From Tubiluchus corallicola (taxonomy: Eukaryota > Priapulida > Priapulimorpha > Priapulimorphida > Tubiluchidae), in NCBI GenBank assembly GCA_030141605.1, contig JAQGDQ010000258.1, positions 258,000 to 321,999 on the forward strand: a DNA stretch of 64,000 nucleotides, written 5' to 3'. The stretch's first letter is position 1, and every line of letters begins with the position of its first letter. The notes under the pieces are model-generated. The model ran no database searches. It saw nothing but the letters and a program-made list of their open reading frames with translations, and was not told where the DNA came from. Positions 29,042 to 41,185 of the stretch are shown here, piece after piece. A program made the translations under genes and the position numbers.

Positions 29042-29642
29042 AGAGAGCCAAGCGCTAAGTTGACAGAAGTCGTGGGTGGTATGTAACAGATATCTTCGAT
29101 TGAACGGGACACATCTACTACACGCACCTTGGAAGAGGAACTTTTTGGACGTTCAAGCGAAGAAAAAAAATTACAAAGTAAGTTAATCAAGTATTTTTAA
29201 CGTTTTCGTGCGCAGACTGCGCATAATAATGCGACAACTTGTTAATTACTTAACAAATTCATTATAATACGGAGGAGGGGGTCAACTCTTAAATTGCTCA
29301 GTTTGGAGTCAATTCAAAGATAGATGAAAGTGTTGACAGAGTCAGAGTTATGATCGCATCACTGAAAATCAGTGCATAGGATAAAACGGGCTATCCTCGT
29401 TTTACGAGGAGTTTCAGGCTTTTACTAAAATAACAGGTTAGTATGGAAATTGTTTTTTCCTCTTTTTGTTAATAAAGGAGAGCCGTGTACGACATTAGCC
29501 CATGTTACCGTATATGCCGCAAAATATAACTGGACCGATTGGCACACAAGGAAGTCTTGCTTTTGTTTTATAAGAAATATTACAAAGAGAAAAACAAAGA
29601 TAAGGCTCAGAAAGAATCCTAAAAAGCAAAAACTGTAACAAG

Positions 29643-29745
29643 CATTGTGTTCAACTTATTGTAGCAAAAACAGCAACAACAAGGACGACAACGATGACGA
29701 TGACGGCAATGACAACAAGAATAACAACAACAACGACGACGTCAA
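29643..29745. repeat. Degenerate (ACA/ACG)n trinucleotide tract
   Basis: About 100 bases of AAC, GAC and ACG triplets (GACAACGATGACGATGACGG and similar) keep a three-base rhythm. Confidence 0.7.
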
Positions 29746-29993
29746 TTAAAATTACTACTATTTGGACTACGACAACGTCTTTCGTATTGTTGCGACATTT
29801 TTGATGTTTTTTCTAAAATTGTTTTTTTTAAATTTAATTGTAGAACATACTTTATATGGAGGATACTTAATTAGTTATATGACAGCGAAATTAGAATATA
29901 CTTATTTTAAGAGACTAACAAAAATTAATTACTGCTGCTGACATAACCGAAAACGTTAGCATGTTGAACGAGTTTTAACTACACGTAATTAAC

Positions 29994-30069
29994 TACAATG
30001 CCGGACTCGAACCTTATATTTCAACTAAAGAAAGTATTTGCAGCCCGCGATATGGACCATTCAGCTACC
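29994..30069 (-). mobile_element. tRNA-like SINE head or tRNA pseudogene
   Basis: On the - strand an A-box-like TAGCTGAATGG (30068-30058) is followed by GGGCTGCAAATAC and, 55 bases on, an exact B box GGTTCGAGTCC (30013-30003). The wide spacing resembles class II (Ser/Leu) tRNAs, but the T stem does not pair, so a working tRNA is unlikely. It is best read as a SINE head or relic. Confidence 0.5.
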
Positions 30070-30706
30070 GAAACAAGGACTAGTTTGCTGTAGATATAGC
30101 GTATTTTTAAATTCATTAATTTGAAAGCATTTTTTGTTTTTGGATATGGGTTTACATAATATTGCAATTTTGTATTTGATGGCATACACATTTATAAATA
30201 CACAATAGCAAAATACAGGTAACATTGTAAGCACACCTTTTTCTTCTGCAACAGATGTGTACTTTGATAGAAACTGTAACATATTGTGTGGTAAATACTA
30301 TTTTGATAGTAGCAGAAGTTAATAGACCTTATTTATGTTAGAGCATTATTTGTAGTATAAGTTTGTGTGAGGTGTCAAGCGAAACAGTAAATCGAAAGAT
30401 ACAATAGTGCAATTATAATTGCTCTTCTCAGTGTTAAAATAACGGCGAGGCAGAATGATATTCAAACATTAATAGGTTGTTAGTATTCATGACGCATTTA
30501 AAAGCATTCCCTACAGCTAAAAACTAATTGAAATCATCAAAATTTACATGGTTCCTACATTATATTACATTCCTAAATTTACATTATACTACATGGTTCC
30601 TTGTGCGATGCATATCTGTATCCGTCCTGTTTTCTACACTCAAGTTGTGCGACTGCAAGCGCATTCAAGAACTCATTCACATATGGCAGTATCAGTACAT
30701 ATTCAC

Positions 30707-31044
30707 CGGCCCGGATTATGATCTTTTGGTGCCCCTTGGCTACTGAAATTATGGGACCTCCTCAGACGAAGCCACGTTCTACACTCGCCCGCATCCGTCC
30801 TGGATACGTTTTAGCGACATTTATAGCTTGAAGTAAACTTATTGCAAATTCTTTAAGTAAACTAGAATATCTATCTTTTGTTTGTCAATAAAAATATTAT
30901 TTAAGAAATATCACTATTTTAGTATTTTTTGCTAACCAAATTAGCACATATTTCAACGCAACTGCAGCAAAAAACCTGTGATCAAAGCTTGAGGCCCACC
31001 AAGCATGAGGGACCCCTAAGCTGCAGCCTACACTAGCGTGTATT
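30707..31044. repeat. Possible remnant of a hAT-like non-autonomous element
   Basis: A locally GC-richer piece starts near CACCGGCCCGGATTATG and ends near GACCCCTAAGCTGCAGCC. The reverse complement of the right part (TAGGCTGCAGCTTAGGGG) resembles the inner TIR of the hAT MITE at 15706 (TAGGCTATAGCTTAAGGCC). The boundaries are uncertain and no target duplication was found. Confidence 0.25.
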
Positions 31045-33996
31045 GGATAATTCAACCATGCACACACTCGTATATAGCAAAACTCGCTACATTAGATACT
31101 TGGCAAAATAGCTAATAACAACAGTATTGTCTGATTGTATATATAAACAACATTATATATAAAAGTTGATCAATTATGCGGGAGAGACATTTCGTTAACT
31201 GTATAAAGTCTGTCCAATCAACAAAAAACGAAGACATGCATTGCTTATTAATAGCAACAATAGACATTTTTATCATTAAAAAAAATAATCTGCAGAAACA
31301 TCTTGTCTAGTGGAAACAGGGATGAAAAATTAACTCGGTACATTTACACGAGTGATGACCTAATGAGCTTAGACGAACAGCTTCAAGAGTCGCTTCATAC
31401 ACGTTTCTTTCTTTTAATACAAAACCCACGAGCGTGTTGGAAAGCTCGATATTATTGATAACAAGCTGTACTGACGCTGAAGTGACATTTATACTTAATT
31501 ACTCAGTCAAATAGGTTCACTTAAATTGTACAAATACAATTCATAAAATACAGTGACACCTTGTGACATTAATTAATCATTACCTGTTGTAATGATATTT
31601 TAATGCTTTATCAAATAGTATATTTTTTCGATTGAAAAACATTAAGTATAATGGTTGCACAGTCAAATTACGATCTAATAAGACAAACAATAATGATCAT
31701 CATAAAGAAAACAGTAAAAAACACAGCGAGGTTTTTTGTACCTTTAAATGCTACTACAAAATTAAGACGTTGACGTAAAAGATTTTTTTCAGCATTATCG
31801 GGAGAAATCTAATATTTTAACTAAATATGAATCATTGTTTGACGTCTTCACTGCTTTTTCGTTTTTCAATGCTTCGCACTGTCAAACATTTATATACGCA
31901 TTACTCAACCTTGATAAACCACAGAAGCAGAATAACCGCTTAAAAATTCATATGAAAATGGGGAAGATTTACAAAAATAGCAATTCCTTTTCCCTCAGTA
32001 GCGGAATTTGAAGTTTTGTCCAATAAAAATTAAAGTGCAGCGTCTAATGGGAAAATAAAGTTTAAGCAATGGTTAGGGTCAACCGTATAGAATAAGTAAA
32101 TATATAACGAAAAATCGTATGTAATGAATTATTAAGAGGATAACTCTACACCAAGGCATGTCAAATCAATGAAGTGCTTTAAGTGTGCATCTCCTTTGTC
32201 AGACGGTTGCGTGTGTATAGAATGCATTCAATTGTGACACATAACCGTCACATATAGTAGTGTACGCTGAACCCATGGCTGAACATACATACATGTACCA
32301 TGTAAACTACAAGTTTGCTCAGTAGATCTCTGTTACTAATCTTAAAAACAATTTCGCAGTAAGAGAAAGACAAAATATTTGGGCGAAAATACAAAATTAT
32401 CAAAGCATTTTTTATTTCTGAACCAGTTTATAGGACAAGACAAATAACATAACAAGATAATTTTCTGTCTGACAGACTAAGTCTCGATAAAACACCTTGT
32501 CAGGCAAATTTATATCGCGACTATAATTAGGGATGCTACTTTTACTAATTAACAACATAATTATACGACTAATAGCTGCATAATCATCTAAATTAGTGTA
32601 TGTTTTCTTCCAGAAATAAAGATTTTTACATTGGTAAAGAATTTAACGTATTTGTTAAGTACCCTGTAGTTATTAGAACCCCATGAAGATGATAGTACCT
32701 GATAGCGTTAAAGAGTTAAGCTTAAAACAGTATCGCTGATATTGGTTTATTAAATTAGAGCTCTTAATTCTCATTTGTTGTATTTAACACAAATCAATGG
32801 TTCCTAAGTATTGTTGTGTTTATTTATGGGATTGGTTATTTAAACTATTAAGGCTATATATTTATTTACTTATTCGAATTCCTGATTATAAACCTTCGCC
32901 GCCGCAGCTTTAACATCAAATAAACTTGTGCTTTAAAGTTTATTTATCGCAAATTAACATCTATGTGAGATTTAGTGGGCTCTACTATACGTATATCGAA
33001 AAATACCGAAAAACTCCGAAAAGAAATGAAAAAGCTGTAAAAAACCAGCAAAGCAAAAAAGCAAAATCTAACGGTGACATTTGGCAATGCGTCAATCAGT
33101 TTAGTTTTGTTTTCATGTAATGTACCATACTGCACCTTGTTCTATGAATACTTCAATAGAACAATCTCTTTTATGGAAAATCACTGTTGCTGTAATTTTA
33201 TTGCCTTGATTACATTAATTACACTTTATTACGTATTCTTATTGCCTTTGCGACAGAAATTTTATTAGTTTTGCAGTTATGGATATATTAGTTTACATTT
33301 TTGATTTAAATTTAAAATTTATGTTCATTGTTCAGAAGTACCGTGCAGACAGCAGAGCTCTAAAGTTCATTCCAGGGTTGGCAAAAAACCTCGGTTTGAA
33401 AAAGTAGCATCTTCTAGAATTAGAATTCTGCGTTTTGTCTGACCGTAAATGGGTCTTTGTCAGGTAAAAAAAATCTAACCTAATTTTGAGTCTAATTGGC
33501 CAGATAAGAAGGTAGCATGCTAAATAAAGAAGCGGCTATATCGGAAAGAGTAATAAACAAAAGTGACAGGGAATAGAAAATAAATGACCTAAAATAGAAA
33601 ACCGAACTTGCAATGCACACTATTCAAGTTGTTTTATAAAGCTCTTGCTTTTTCATTTATAATCAAAATCATAACAAACTGGAAAAGGATTATCTACTAA
33701 AATGATATGACAAAATCATTTGCAAGTAACTAGACTAACATCCGGGTGCATACATGAAGTGTATTAACTGAGCTTGTCGGTATTGTTACTGTAACAAATT
33801 TCTCTTTTTCATTCATGTTACTAAATCTTGCTTTGCACAATAGATTTCTACATTTCACTGCGTATTCCTCACATTTTCTTGAATTCACTTTATTTTGTGC
33901 CCAGTATGAGTTATTCGTTTCTGATTTCTTTTTTCCTGAATTCACTTTTCCTGTGACTTTGTGTTACAGTCTTTTACAGGTCAATTTACTTTGTAT
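31045..33996. other. AT-rich intergenic DNA, no gene seen
   Basis: Several short frames (up to about 70 codons) are open in AT-rich sequence, but none has a recognisable product, signal peptide or splice context. Confidence 0.45.
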
Positions 33997-34312
33997 CTGT
34001 TGCACATCACTCTTATTCAGTTCACGGCACTTCGCTCCTTGCACACCATCATATTTGCTGTATAAGTTTAACTACTGTACATCACTCTTCGTTCAGCTCA
34101 CTGTACTTCATTCCTTGCACACTATCATATTTGCTATATAATATTAACTGTTGCACATCACTCTTCGCTTAGCTGACTGCATTTCATTCCCTGCTAGCAT
34201 GCATGTTTAGGCGTATTCTACATATTCAGCTGCTGCACATCACTGTTCTTCAATGAGCACTTCGTTCCCTGCACACCATGCATGTTTATGATGTATTCGC
34301 TTTATAATATAG
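33997..34312. repeat. Tandem repeat, four units of about 73-83 bp
   Basis: Units begin at 33997, 34075, 34148 and 34230, each opening with CTGTTGCACATCACTCTTC or a close variant. Each continues through a TTCAG-like block, CACTTCATTCCTTGCACACC, and a (T)ATATTTG-like end. The copies have diverged by small indels and substitutions. The 108-codon open frame across it is repeat-driven and not a supported gene. Confidence 0.8.
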
Positions 34313-34781
34313 ACACATAAAGTTACCTACCATCTCATTAGGTGCGCTTATCCAATTGTTCAGTTATTGATCTACTGAATTTCACATTTTTTACACTACT
34401 CAATTTCCCCATCATCAATCCTGTTCTGCAAGAAACTTGGTACTTCACCCACTTCAGCAGGGCTTACTTCATTGTAAAGTCCTTCGGATCAGTATTTTTC
34501 TCTGCCAGTCAGTTCTGCGTGCCTTTTCATGGCATTCAATTCAGCAAACCTTATTTTCTTATCGTGCATTGTCTCTTTTCTTTATTTTTATTTTCTCTCA
34601 AGTTTTTGCTTCATTACTTGTTTTAGTTCTTTAATCTATTTTGTCTGCTTGGTTACTTCATTATCAGCAACTGCCTCTGTCATAAAAACGCATAATGTTT
34701 GTTAAGATCTTCAATTCAGCAATTAATTCTCGGCAGCTTTGCTGTTTGACGACGAATTATTCACATTGCAGACAAACTAAA

Positions 34782-36168
34782 GTATCCAAACCATGTTTAT
34801 TAGGCCGTTTCAATGTTTCGCATGTTATAAAATGCCGATTCGACAAGTACGCCTTAGTTTGCACGTACTTACCCATATAAACATCATAGTCATGAAAAAC
34901 AAATAACTTTGATACCATTAAACAAGTACTGGTGCAAAAAACATTTGAATGCGTTACCTGGTATGATCATGCATTATAGATTCAGCTGTTGACAAAACAC
35001 TAGGTGGAAAGTGAGCACATTATTGATTGTTGTTAGGTGGGTAACGTTAATGGCGTAGTGGCAGGGTAGCATGATGATGGGTAGTGTGTTGGACTGATGA
35101 AAGGAATTTATTGGCACGAGTGTCAGTGATGGGCTATAAATTAATTTGATGTATTTTGTTATTTTTCTTGGTTGGCTAAATCAGTGAATAAGGAAAAGAA
35201 AAATCCACAAACAAATGAAAGAAACAAACAACTAAGTAATAAATCGAGTGATTAGCCAGTTCAAACTACTCAATATCCAAATCGTTAACTACCCAACCAA
35301 CCAAGCAACCAAGCGTGCAACTGACCACATACCAGTAAACCAGCTAATCGAAAGTTATGCAAGTAGCTCTACAACTTGTCCACCTAGCATTTCACGGATC
35401 TTTTAGGAACAATACACTTTATGTATGCATATGCCTAACTCAAGCATAAAAACAGTGAAAACTGACTCAATCGATATCTTGTGCGTGCATAATAACACTG
35501 ATATTTCGTACACAGTAGTTTTTTAAATTAATGTAAGCTAACAGCATCTGGTTTGTTTTTTTACCTATGATAATGTAATGTCTACATATTAGTCTTTTAG
35601 TCTACAATTCCATGCAAGAGAAGCTGCAAAAGCTTCCATACTAAGAGGAAAGTGCACACATACTTGGCCGCTTGGTCGGTTAGGAAGTTGGTGAATTGGT
35701 TAACTGAGTAATTTGAACAGGCTAATTAGTTAGTCGTTTTATTACTTAGACGTTTGCTTCTTTCATTTGTTTGTTGATTTTTCTTTTTCCTTATTCCCCG
35801 CATTTAGCTAACTAAGCAAATTAACAAAGTAGCCAACGAAGCAACTAATTAATTTATAATCCATCACTGACACTTAATTCCTTTCATCAATCCAACACAC
35901 TACCCAACAACTACGCTGTCATTAACACTTCCCACCCAACTACAATCAATAATGCGCTCACTTTACACGTAGTGTCTTGTCAGTAGCTATAATGCGTGAT
36001 TATGCCCGATAACATATTCAGTTGTTTTTTGCGCCAATTCTTGTTTAACGTTATAAAGGTTATTTGTTGTGACGTTTATGTGGTTAAGCAAACTATGGCG
36101 TACTTGTCAAATCGGTATTTTATAACATGTGGAACATTAAAACAGCCTAATAAACATGGTTTGGATAC
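34782..36168. repeat. Long inverted repeat, arms of about 520 bp (foldback or TIR element)
   Basis: The left arm starts at 34782 with GTATCCAAACCATGTTTATT and the right arm ends at 36168 with its reverse complement. Matching blocks follow in inverted order: GACAAGTACGCC, the CATGCATTATAG region, GTGAGCACATTATTGATTG, TAGTGTGTTGGA, AAAGGAATT, GATGGGCTATAAATTAA and AGGAAAAAGAAAAATC. Similarity fades near 35320 on the left and 35660 on the right, leaving a spacer of about 340 bases. The inner arm is partly made of decayed AACC/AAGC tetranucleotides. No transposase frame is present and target duplications were not resolved. Confidence 0.85.
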
Positions 36169-37095
36169 CAGTTCTTCATATTAGTCAGGGATGAAATATT
36201 AGTGGTGGACACCCGATTGTGAATGTAGGAATAAGAAGTGAAATGAATTATGGTATGCGAGATGTGACAACCAATCTTGGGCATGCTGTCATACAGAATA
36301 GATTGAAGAATTTATTAAAAAAATAGCAGTAAAGTTATTGTCAAGTTTCTTCCATAAAGTTCTGACTCTTCCAATAGGATCTGCCAAAAAACCCGATTTT
36401 AATTATCAAGTTATAATTGTGGACTTCTTAAAATATAAATTTACCACGAACTCATCCTGCTAGGGTTTCGCACTAATGAAGAATAACGTCGCTAATAAAT
36501 CATTAAAAGTGGTTGCAAAAGTAGTACATGTACTGAGATTTTCCAGTTAGTTTCTTCCCGCCAGTCATAATTAACTATTCGCGCAATATGAAACCTTAGA
36601 AACCTTTGTATTACCGACTAGCCCACAATTTTTCAGCGTCTCGTTTCTTTCTCTAACTCATTACCCGTAATGGGTAATAATTGTTAAAATAAACCGTAAT
36701 AGTTTATAAAATTCTGGCAATCGCAGTCATAATTAATTAATGCTAGCTAATTTGATGAAAGCGTCAACACCTTTTAATTACATAAACTCAAGCCGAGGTA
36801 CTGTTTTTTGAATCTGCAAAGGTTATTTAAGTTTGGCTGAATCGCAGCAACAACAATAGTACCAACAACAACAGAGGCAGCAACAACAGCAGTAAACAGC
36901 ATTTCAACATGAATTCAGTAATTATTAAGTCACTGCTGGCCCATAAAAGTAAAATGCGCAATGCGAAAATCCAGTAACACCAGCGACCTTGTGGGCTATT
37001 TTTCGAGTATAGTAAGCAGCTACATGAAATTTTATCGATTTAATAAATGATGCAAGTTTAGCTCTTAAGTGTAAAGCTTGTTACCGGATATCCGG

Positions 37096-37381
37096 AATTC
37101 AATTACATTTACATGAGCGGTTATTAAATCACATGTAAGCAAACACCTATTGACTAAAGCAATCAAATGACCTACTATCTGCAATTCTGTTTCTGCGACA
37201 AGCAATTGTTGAACTGGATAATCATTTGCTCGTTAATTAACTTAATTATCCAGTTAAACAATTGCTCGTACAATAATACCTACAAAATACCTACAACAAT
37301 TGCAGATAAGTCACTTGATTGATTTAATCAATAACTATTTGCTTACATGTGATTAACTGCCCATGTAAATGTAATTGAATT
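37096..37381. repeat. Foldback MITE, 286 bp with arms of about 130 bp
   Basis: AATTCAATTACATTTACATG at 37096 pairs with CATGTAAATGTAATTGAATT ending at 37381. Further matching blocks run inward (ATCACATGTAAGCAAA, AATTGCAGAT, CAATTGTT, TGGATAAT) to a loop of about 22 bases at 37223-37245. The element is nearly all stem. It is separate in sequence from the larger inverted repeat about 1 kb upstream. Confidence 0.85.
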
Positions 37382-39842
37382 AATTATTTAATTATTTACT
37401 CAGCTAATTAACTAACAACTGAAAGCTGTCATAATGCTTGTTCACTAAGTTTGGCTATAACTATTCATCCTATCAAGCGAAATGAAAAGTTGTAAAACCT
37501 GTGTTTGTTTGTATGTTATTGTTGTTTTATAGTGAGCAAAAGTGTGGTGAGCATTACAAGCCACAAGAAAGAATTTAGGCCTGTCATGCCATGTTAGCAA
37601 AAAAATTTAAAATGGTAAATCACGATTTCTCTCCTGACAGTAAAATAGAATATGCAAACTTAGCATTTGTTAGGCTGGTAATTTGTACACTTACTTAAAT
37701 GAAGCTAAATTTACAGTTTAGACTATTATAACCACAACTATGTACAACCACTGCCTACGATAGTCTCTCACTGGCAGTTATTCTTCAACAGACGGATTAA
37801 ATTGGTATAACTATTACAACAGTTAAAAAAGTAATGGACGTGTTACAAGAACAATTAATTAGTTAATCGATAAAGGACGGTGAAGTGTATATAAAAATAA
37901 AAAATAACTGTATAGATTGCTTAGTTTCAGTAATAGGCGTTCACATGCACACATTAATTTTCATACGGCAGCATTAACTCATTACTAGATACGGCTTCTT
38001 TCACGTGCAAATCAGCAGTTTTTTCATGTGAAACCTAAAAACCTGTTACTGAAGCATATCTTCGGCTTTAGACATTTTAAGCTTGATTCACTATGTCCTG
38101 AATCTTAGTAAGTATAAAATCTTTCACAGTACGTCCGACTGACATTTCATCGTATTTTTAGATAGTTTTGCCTTAGGTTCTTTAAGGTACAAAACTCTTG
38201 ATTTAATTTTAAACGCCACCATCGATCAGTCTGACTTGCAGTTTCTTCGCAGAAGTATTCCATTAGGAACGTCAAAAATAAACAGCACGCGCTGAATATG
38301 TAATATGCAGTATTAAAGAGAAAGCGTATTTATTTAATAGATATAGCCAAGAAAATTCTTCGGGAAATGTACATTTGGTACATATTGGTTGTCAATTAGT
38401 GAGAAAACTCAGAAAAGTATTCTGTAAGTATATTATAGGCGTTTCTGTAATAATTATCGTAAAAAGTGTTCAGGAAATAGGATCTGTGAATTGCAGAAAT
38501 AAAGCATTATAATAGATACACTGTCTAGCGCAGTGTATTTTTCGACAAATGCAGCAAAATTACGAGAAATGTAGAATCGAATGTGTGGCTTTGTGCAGAA
38601 ATGTAAATTATGTTTTGCTCATTTCTTTAAAAACGTGGCTGTGAATAGTACAGTGCAAACCGATAGAGATTTATCGTAAACCTCGATTATTCGAGCCTCG
38701 TAAACTACTGTGATGAATATAAAAGAATCATTTTAACATTGAGACAAATGACTTCAGAGGTGCATTCGAGAATTACAGAGTTTTATGACCAGATTAGGAA
38801 TCGATTTGATAAGTATAAATACTAAAGAATCCACACCTGTTAGCATATACTATAGCTGCAACTTGAAAAAGTCATCTGAAAAAGAGCGAGTTTAAATTAT
38901 GTTTAACAGCAATAGTGTATATTAAAAATACATTTTTATAAATAATTTTTTTCTTTTTTGTCCATTCTTGAAAATATGACTGCAAATCGCAATTCTTTTA
39001 GCAATGGCTATTTGATAAATTCTCTACTGATATAAAACGAAGCCTTTAAAGATGATCTTTCTGCTGTTAGAAAAATAGTGATCAACAAATTGCATAGTAA
39101 TGTTGTATCTTACATTAGAATTATAGACATTGAACAGGCGGCACATAACGGTAAAAATTAATAAAGGTCAGCATAGTAACAAGCCATGATGTCTCCTGTT
39201 GTTATCTTGAAAGCGTTGATTTTTACTGTTATGTGTCTTAGTCATGTACACAGAAACATTTTCCGTTCTTAAAATAAAACAGATTATTCATACTTATTAG
39301 GATTTTCTTTGATCTTGAGATTAAAAGGCAGTCATTCATGCATATAGATTATATTGTTTGATAAAAATAGAAACTTCCCAACGACATTTGTGCTAAAGAA
39401 AAGCCGGAAAACTGATACGATAATAATGACATCAAAAGTAGCAAGTTATTTGATAGGTGGGTGTATTTGTGTAACATTCCTAATTCAAACGCAAGAGTTA
39501 TAAACAAGTAACACAAATTTTCTATTGAGAGTTGAGGAGACTAAAAAAACTTTTAAAGTTTAAACATTACTTTCACGATAATGGACAATACCTTCAAAAA
39601 CTTGAACGCGTAATTCCACAGATGGTCGATGAACGCTCGCGAGCTGACTTTTTGTGACATCTTAACCCATCAATTTGACCTACGTCTACGTGTGCTGAGC
39701 AAAAGATCATGTCAGTGGCAGAGTAGAAACGCTGTTTGTTGTTTGGAGCGTAATACTGTCGAGTTTCAATTGTTGCATGTCTCCGTGTCTCACATGTCTC
39801 ACTGTGTTTTGAACTGTAAATAGCGATAGAATAAGACACTCT
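37382..39842. other. AT-rich intergenic DNA; possible LINE 5' UTR at the right edge
   Basis: No exon or RNA gene was recognised. From about 39580 the composition becomes richer in GC (GATGAACGCTCGCGAGC), which may be the 5' UTR of the LINE that follows. Its exact start was not found because no target duplication is evident. Confidence 0.45.
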
Positions 39843-40142
39843 ATGCAATTTATTTTAAAAAGATTTGTATCCATCTTAAAAGTTGTGTACCTCAGTGCTA
39901 TAAGACAAATGCGTCATGTCAATCTAAAATACGTAGCTCTAAAAAAATTGGAAAAATTACAGATTTCATCTAAATTTGAAAGCACTCTATACTCATGTTC
40001 TGAACTGGCTTACATTTTAACCATAATTCGTTTACTACTTATACTTGGTGGTATCGAAACTAACCCTGGACCCATTTTGCCAAATAATAATAATAATAAC
40101 ACCAACAATAATAATACCAGTGATGAGCTAAAAAAATCATGA
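39843..40142 (+). pseudogene. LINE N-terminal segment with 2A-like motif
   Basis: The 99 codons start at ATG 39843. A basic segment is followed by a hydrophobic run (LTIIRLLLIL), directly before GGIETNPGP at 40047-40073, then an Asn-rich stretch and stop. The last residues match the 2A ribosome-skipping consensus D-(V/I)-E-x-N-P-G-P, but the Asp is replaced by Gly. 2A-like motifs at the N-terminus of CR1-type LINEs are known from several marine invertebrates. The segment ends in a different frame from the endonuclease, separated by A7. Confidence 0.8.
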
Positions 40143-41185
40143 TTACTTATAAAAAGAACATCAAATTTCTAAATATAAATATTCAAAGTCTCGTCAAAAA
40201 ACACTGGCTGCTGAAAGATACAATTCACGCCACCGAAAATCTGATTGTAGGCATAACAGAAACTTGGCTCCATAAACAAATACTTAGCAACACTATAGAA
40301 TTACCTAATCACACATTAATAAGAAGAGATAGATGTAAAAATAAGAAAGGTGGAGGGGGTGCGATGTATATACCTTCACACCTGAGACCACAAGAAATGA
40401 AAGGCATCAGAACCGGCAAGATTGAATCTGTTTGGTGCAGCATTGAGAACTATGTAATAGGAACCATATATAGACCACCCAATCTCAAACACAAAACATT
40501 TTTCAAATACTTTAGTGAAGAACTAGAACGCAGTGCTTTCGAAAATAAAAAAGTTCTTATAATGGGCGATTTCAACCTTGATATTTTAGCTACAAACACA
40601 CTGGCATACAAAACATACACAGAGCTCTTAAAACAATATAATGTCCACATACTTAACAACAATAAACCTACTCGAATTTCTAAAACATCAGCCACAGTAA
40701 TCGACCATTTCAGTTCGAATAGTAACAATAATTTCGTAGCATATGATACTTTCCCGTGTGATTATTCAGATCATCATTTCACAATATTAGTAGATAAAAT
40801 GACCCCACAGCATAATAATAACCAAAATTCAGTCTGGCATTTAATGAGAGACTACGCCCAATACAACAAACATTCATACTTAATCGACTTAGCAAAAATG
40901 AACTGGACCTCCGTATATATGACTGATAAAATAGATACACAAGTTAATATTCTGACATATAATGTCGAATATTGCCTTAATGTACATGCACCATATAAAA
41001 ACGTAAAGCAAATCCCACAACAAAGCAAACTCAATAACGAAAGTACCTGGACAACACCTGAACTTGACAAACTAAGAATAGCGAAAAACAGAATGTATAA
41101 TATATGGGAAAAGAACAAAACTAAAAACAATCATAACAATTATAAAAAAAGAGAAATCAATTTAATAATCTTAATAAATGCTTGA
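40139..41185 (+). pseudogene. LINE apurinic-type endonuclease domain
   Basis: The frame carries endonuclease motifs in order: LNINIQSLV near the start, GITETWLH with the metal-binding Glu, GGGGAMYI, IGTIYRPPN, IMGDFNLDIL (GDFN) and a C-terminal SDHHFTILV (SDHH). This enzyme nicks target DNA to prime reverse transcription. The frame ends just after A7 at 41144-41150. A one-base shift there restores a family-like continuation into the reverse transcriptase, so the stop is due to an indel. Confidence 0.88.

Noticed and set aside
28945-29190. 81-codon - strand frame across the NRF-1-like site
   Set aside because: Composition looked somewhat protein-like, but I found no acceptor, no similarity and no continuing exon.
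40121-40145. Certain programmed -1 frameshift in the LINE
   Set aside because: The A AAA AAA site is suitable, but similar breaks at two other homopolymers and a nearby deletion make an ordinary lesion or sequencing error more likely. It is kept only as a question.
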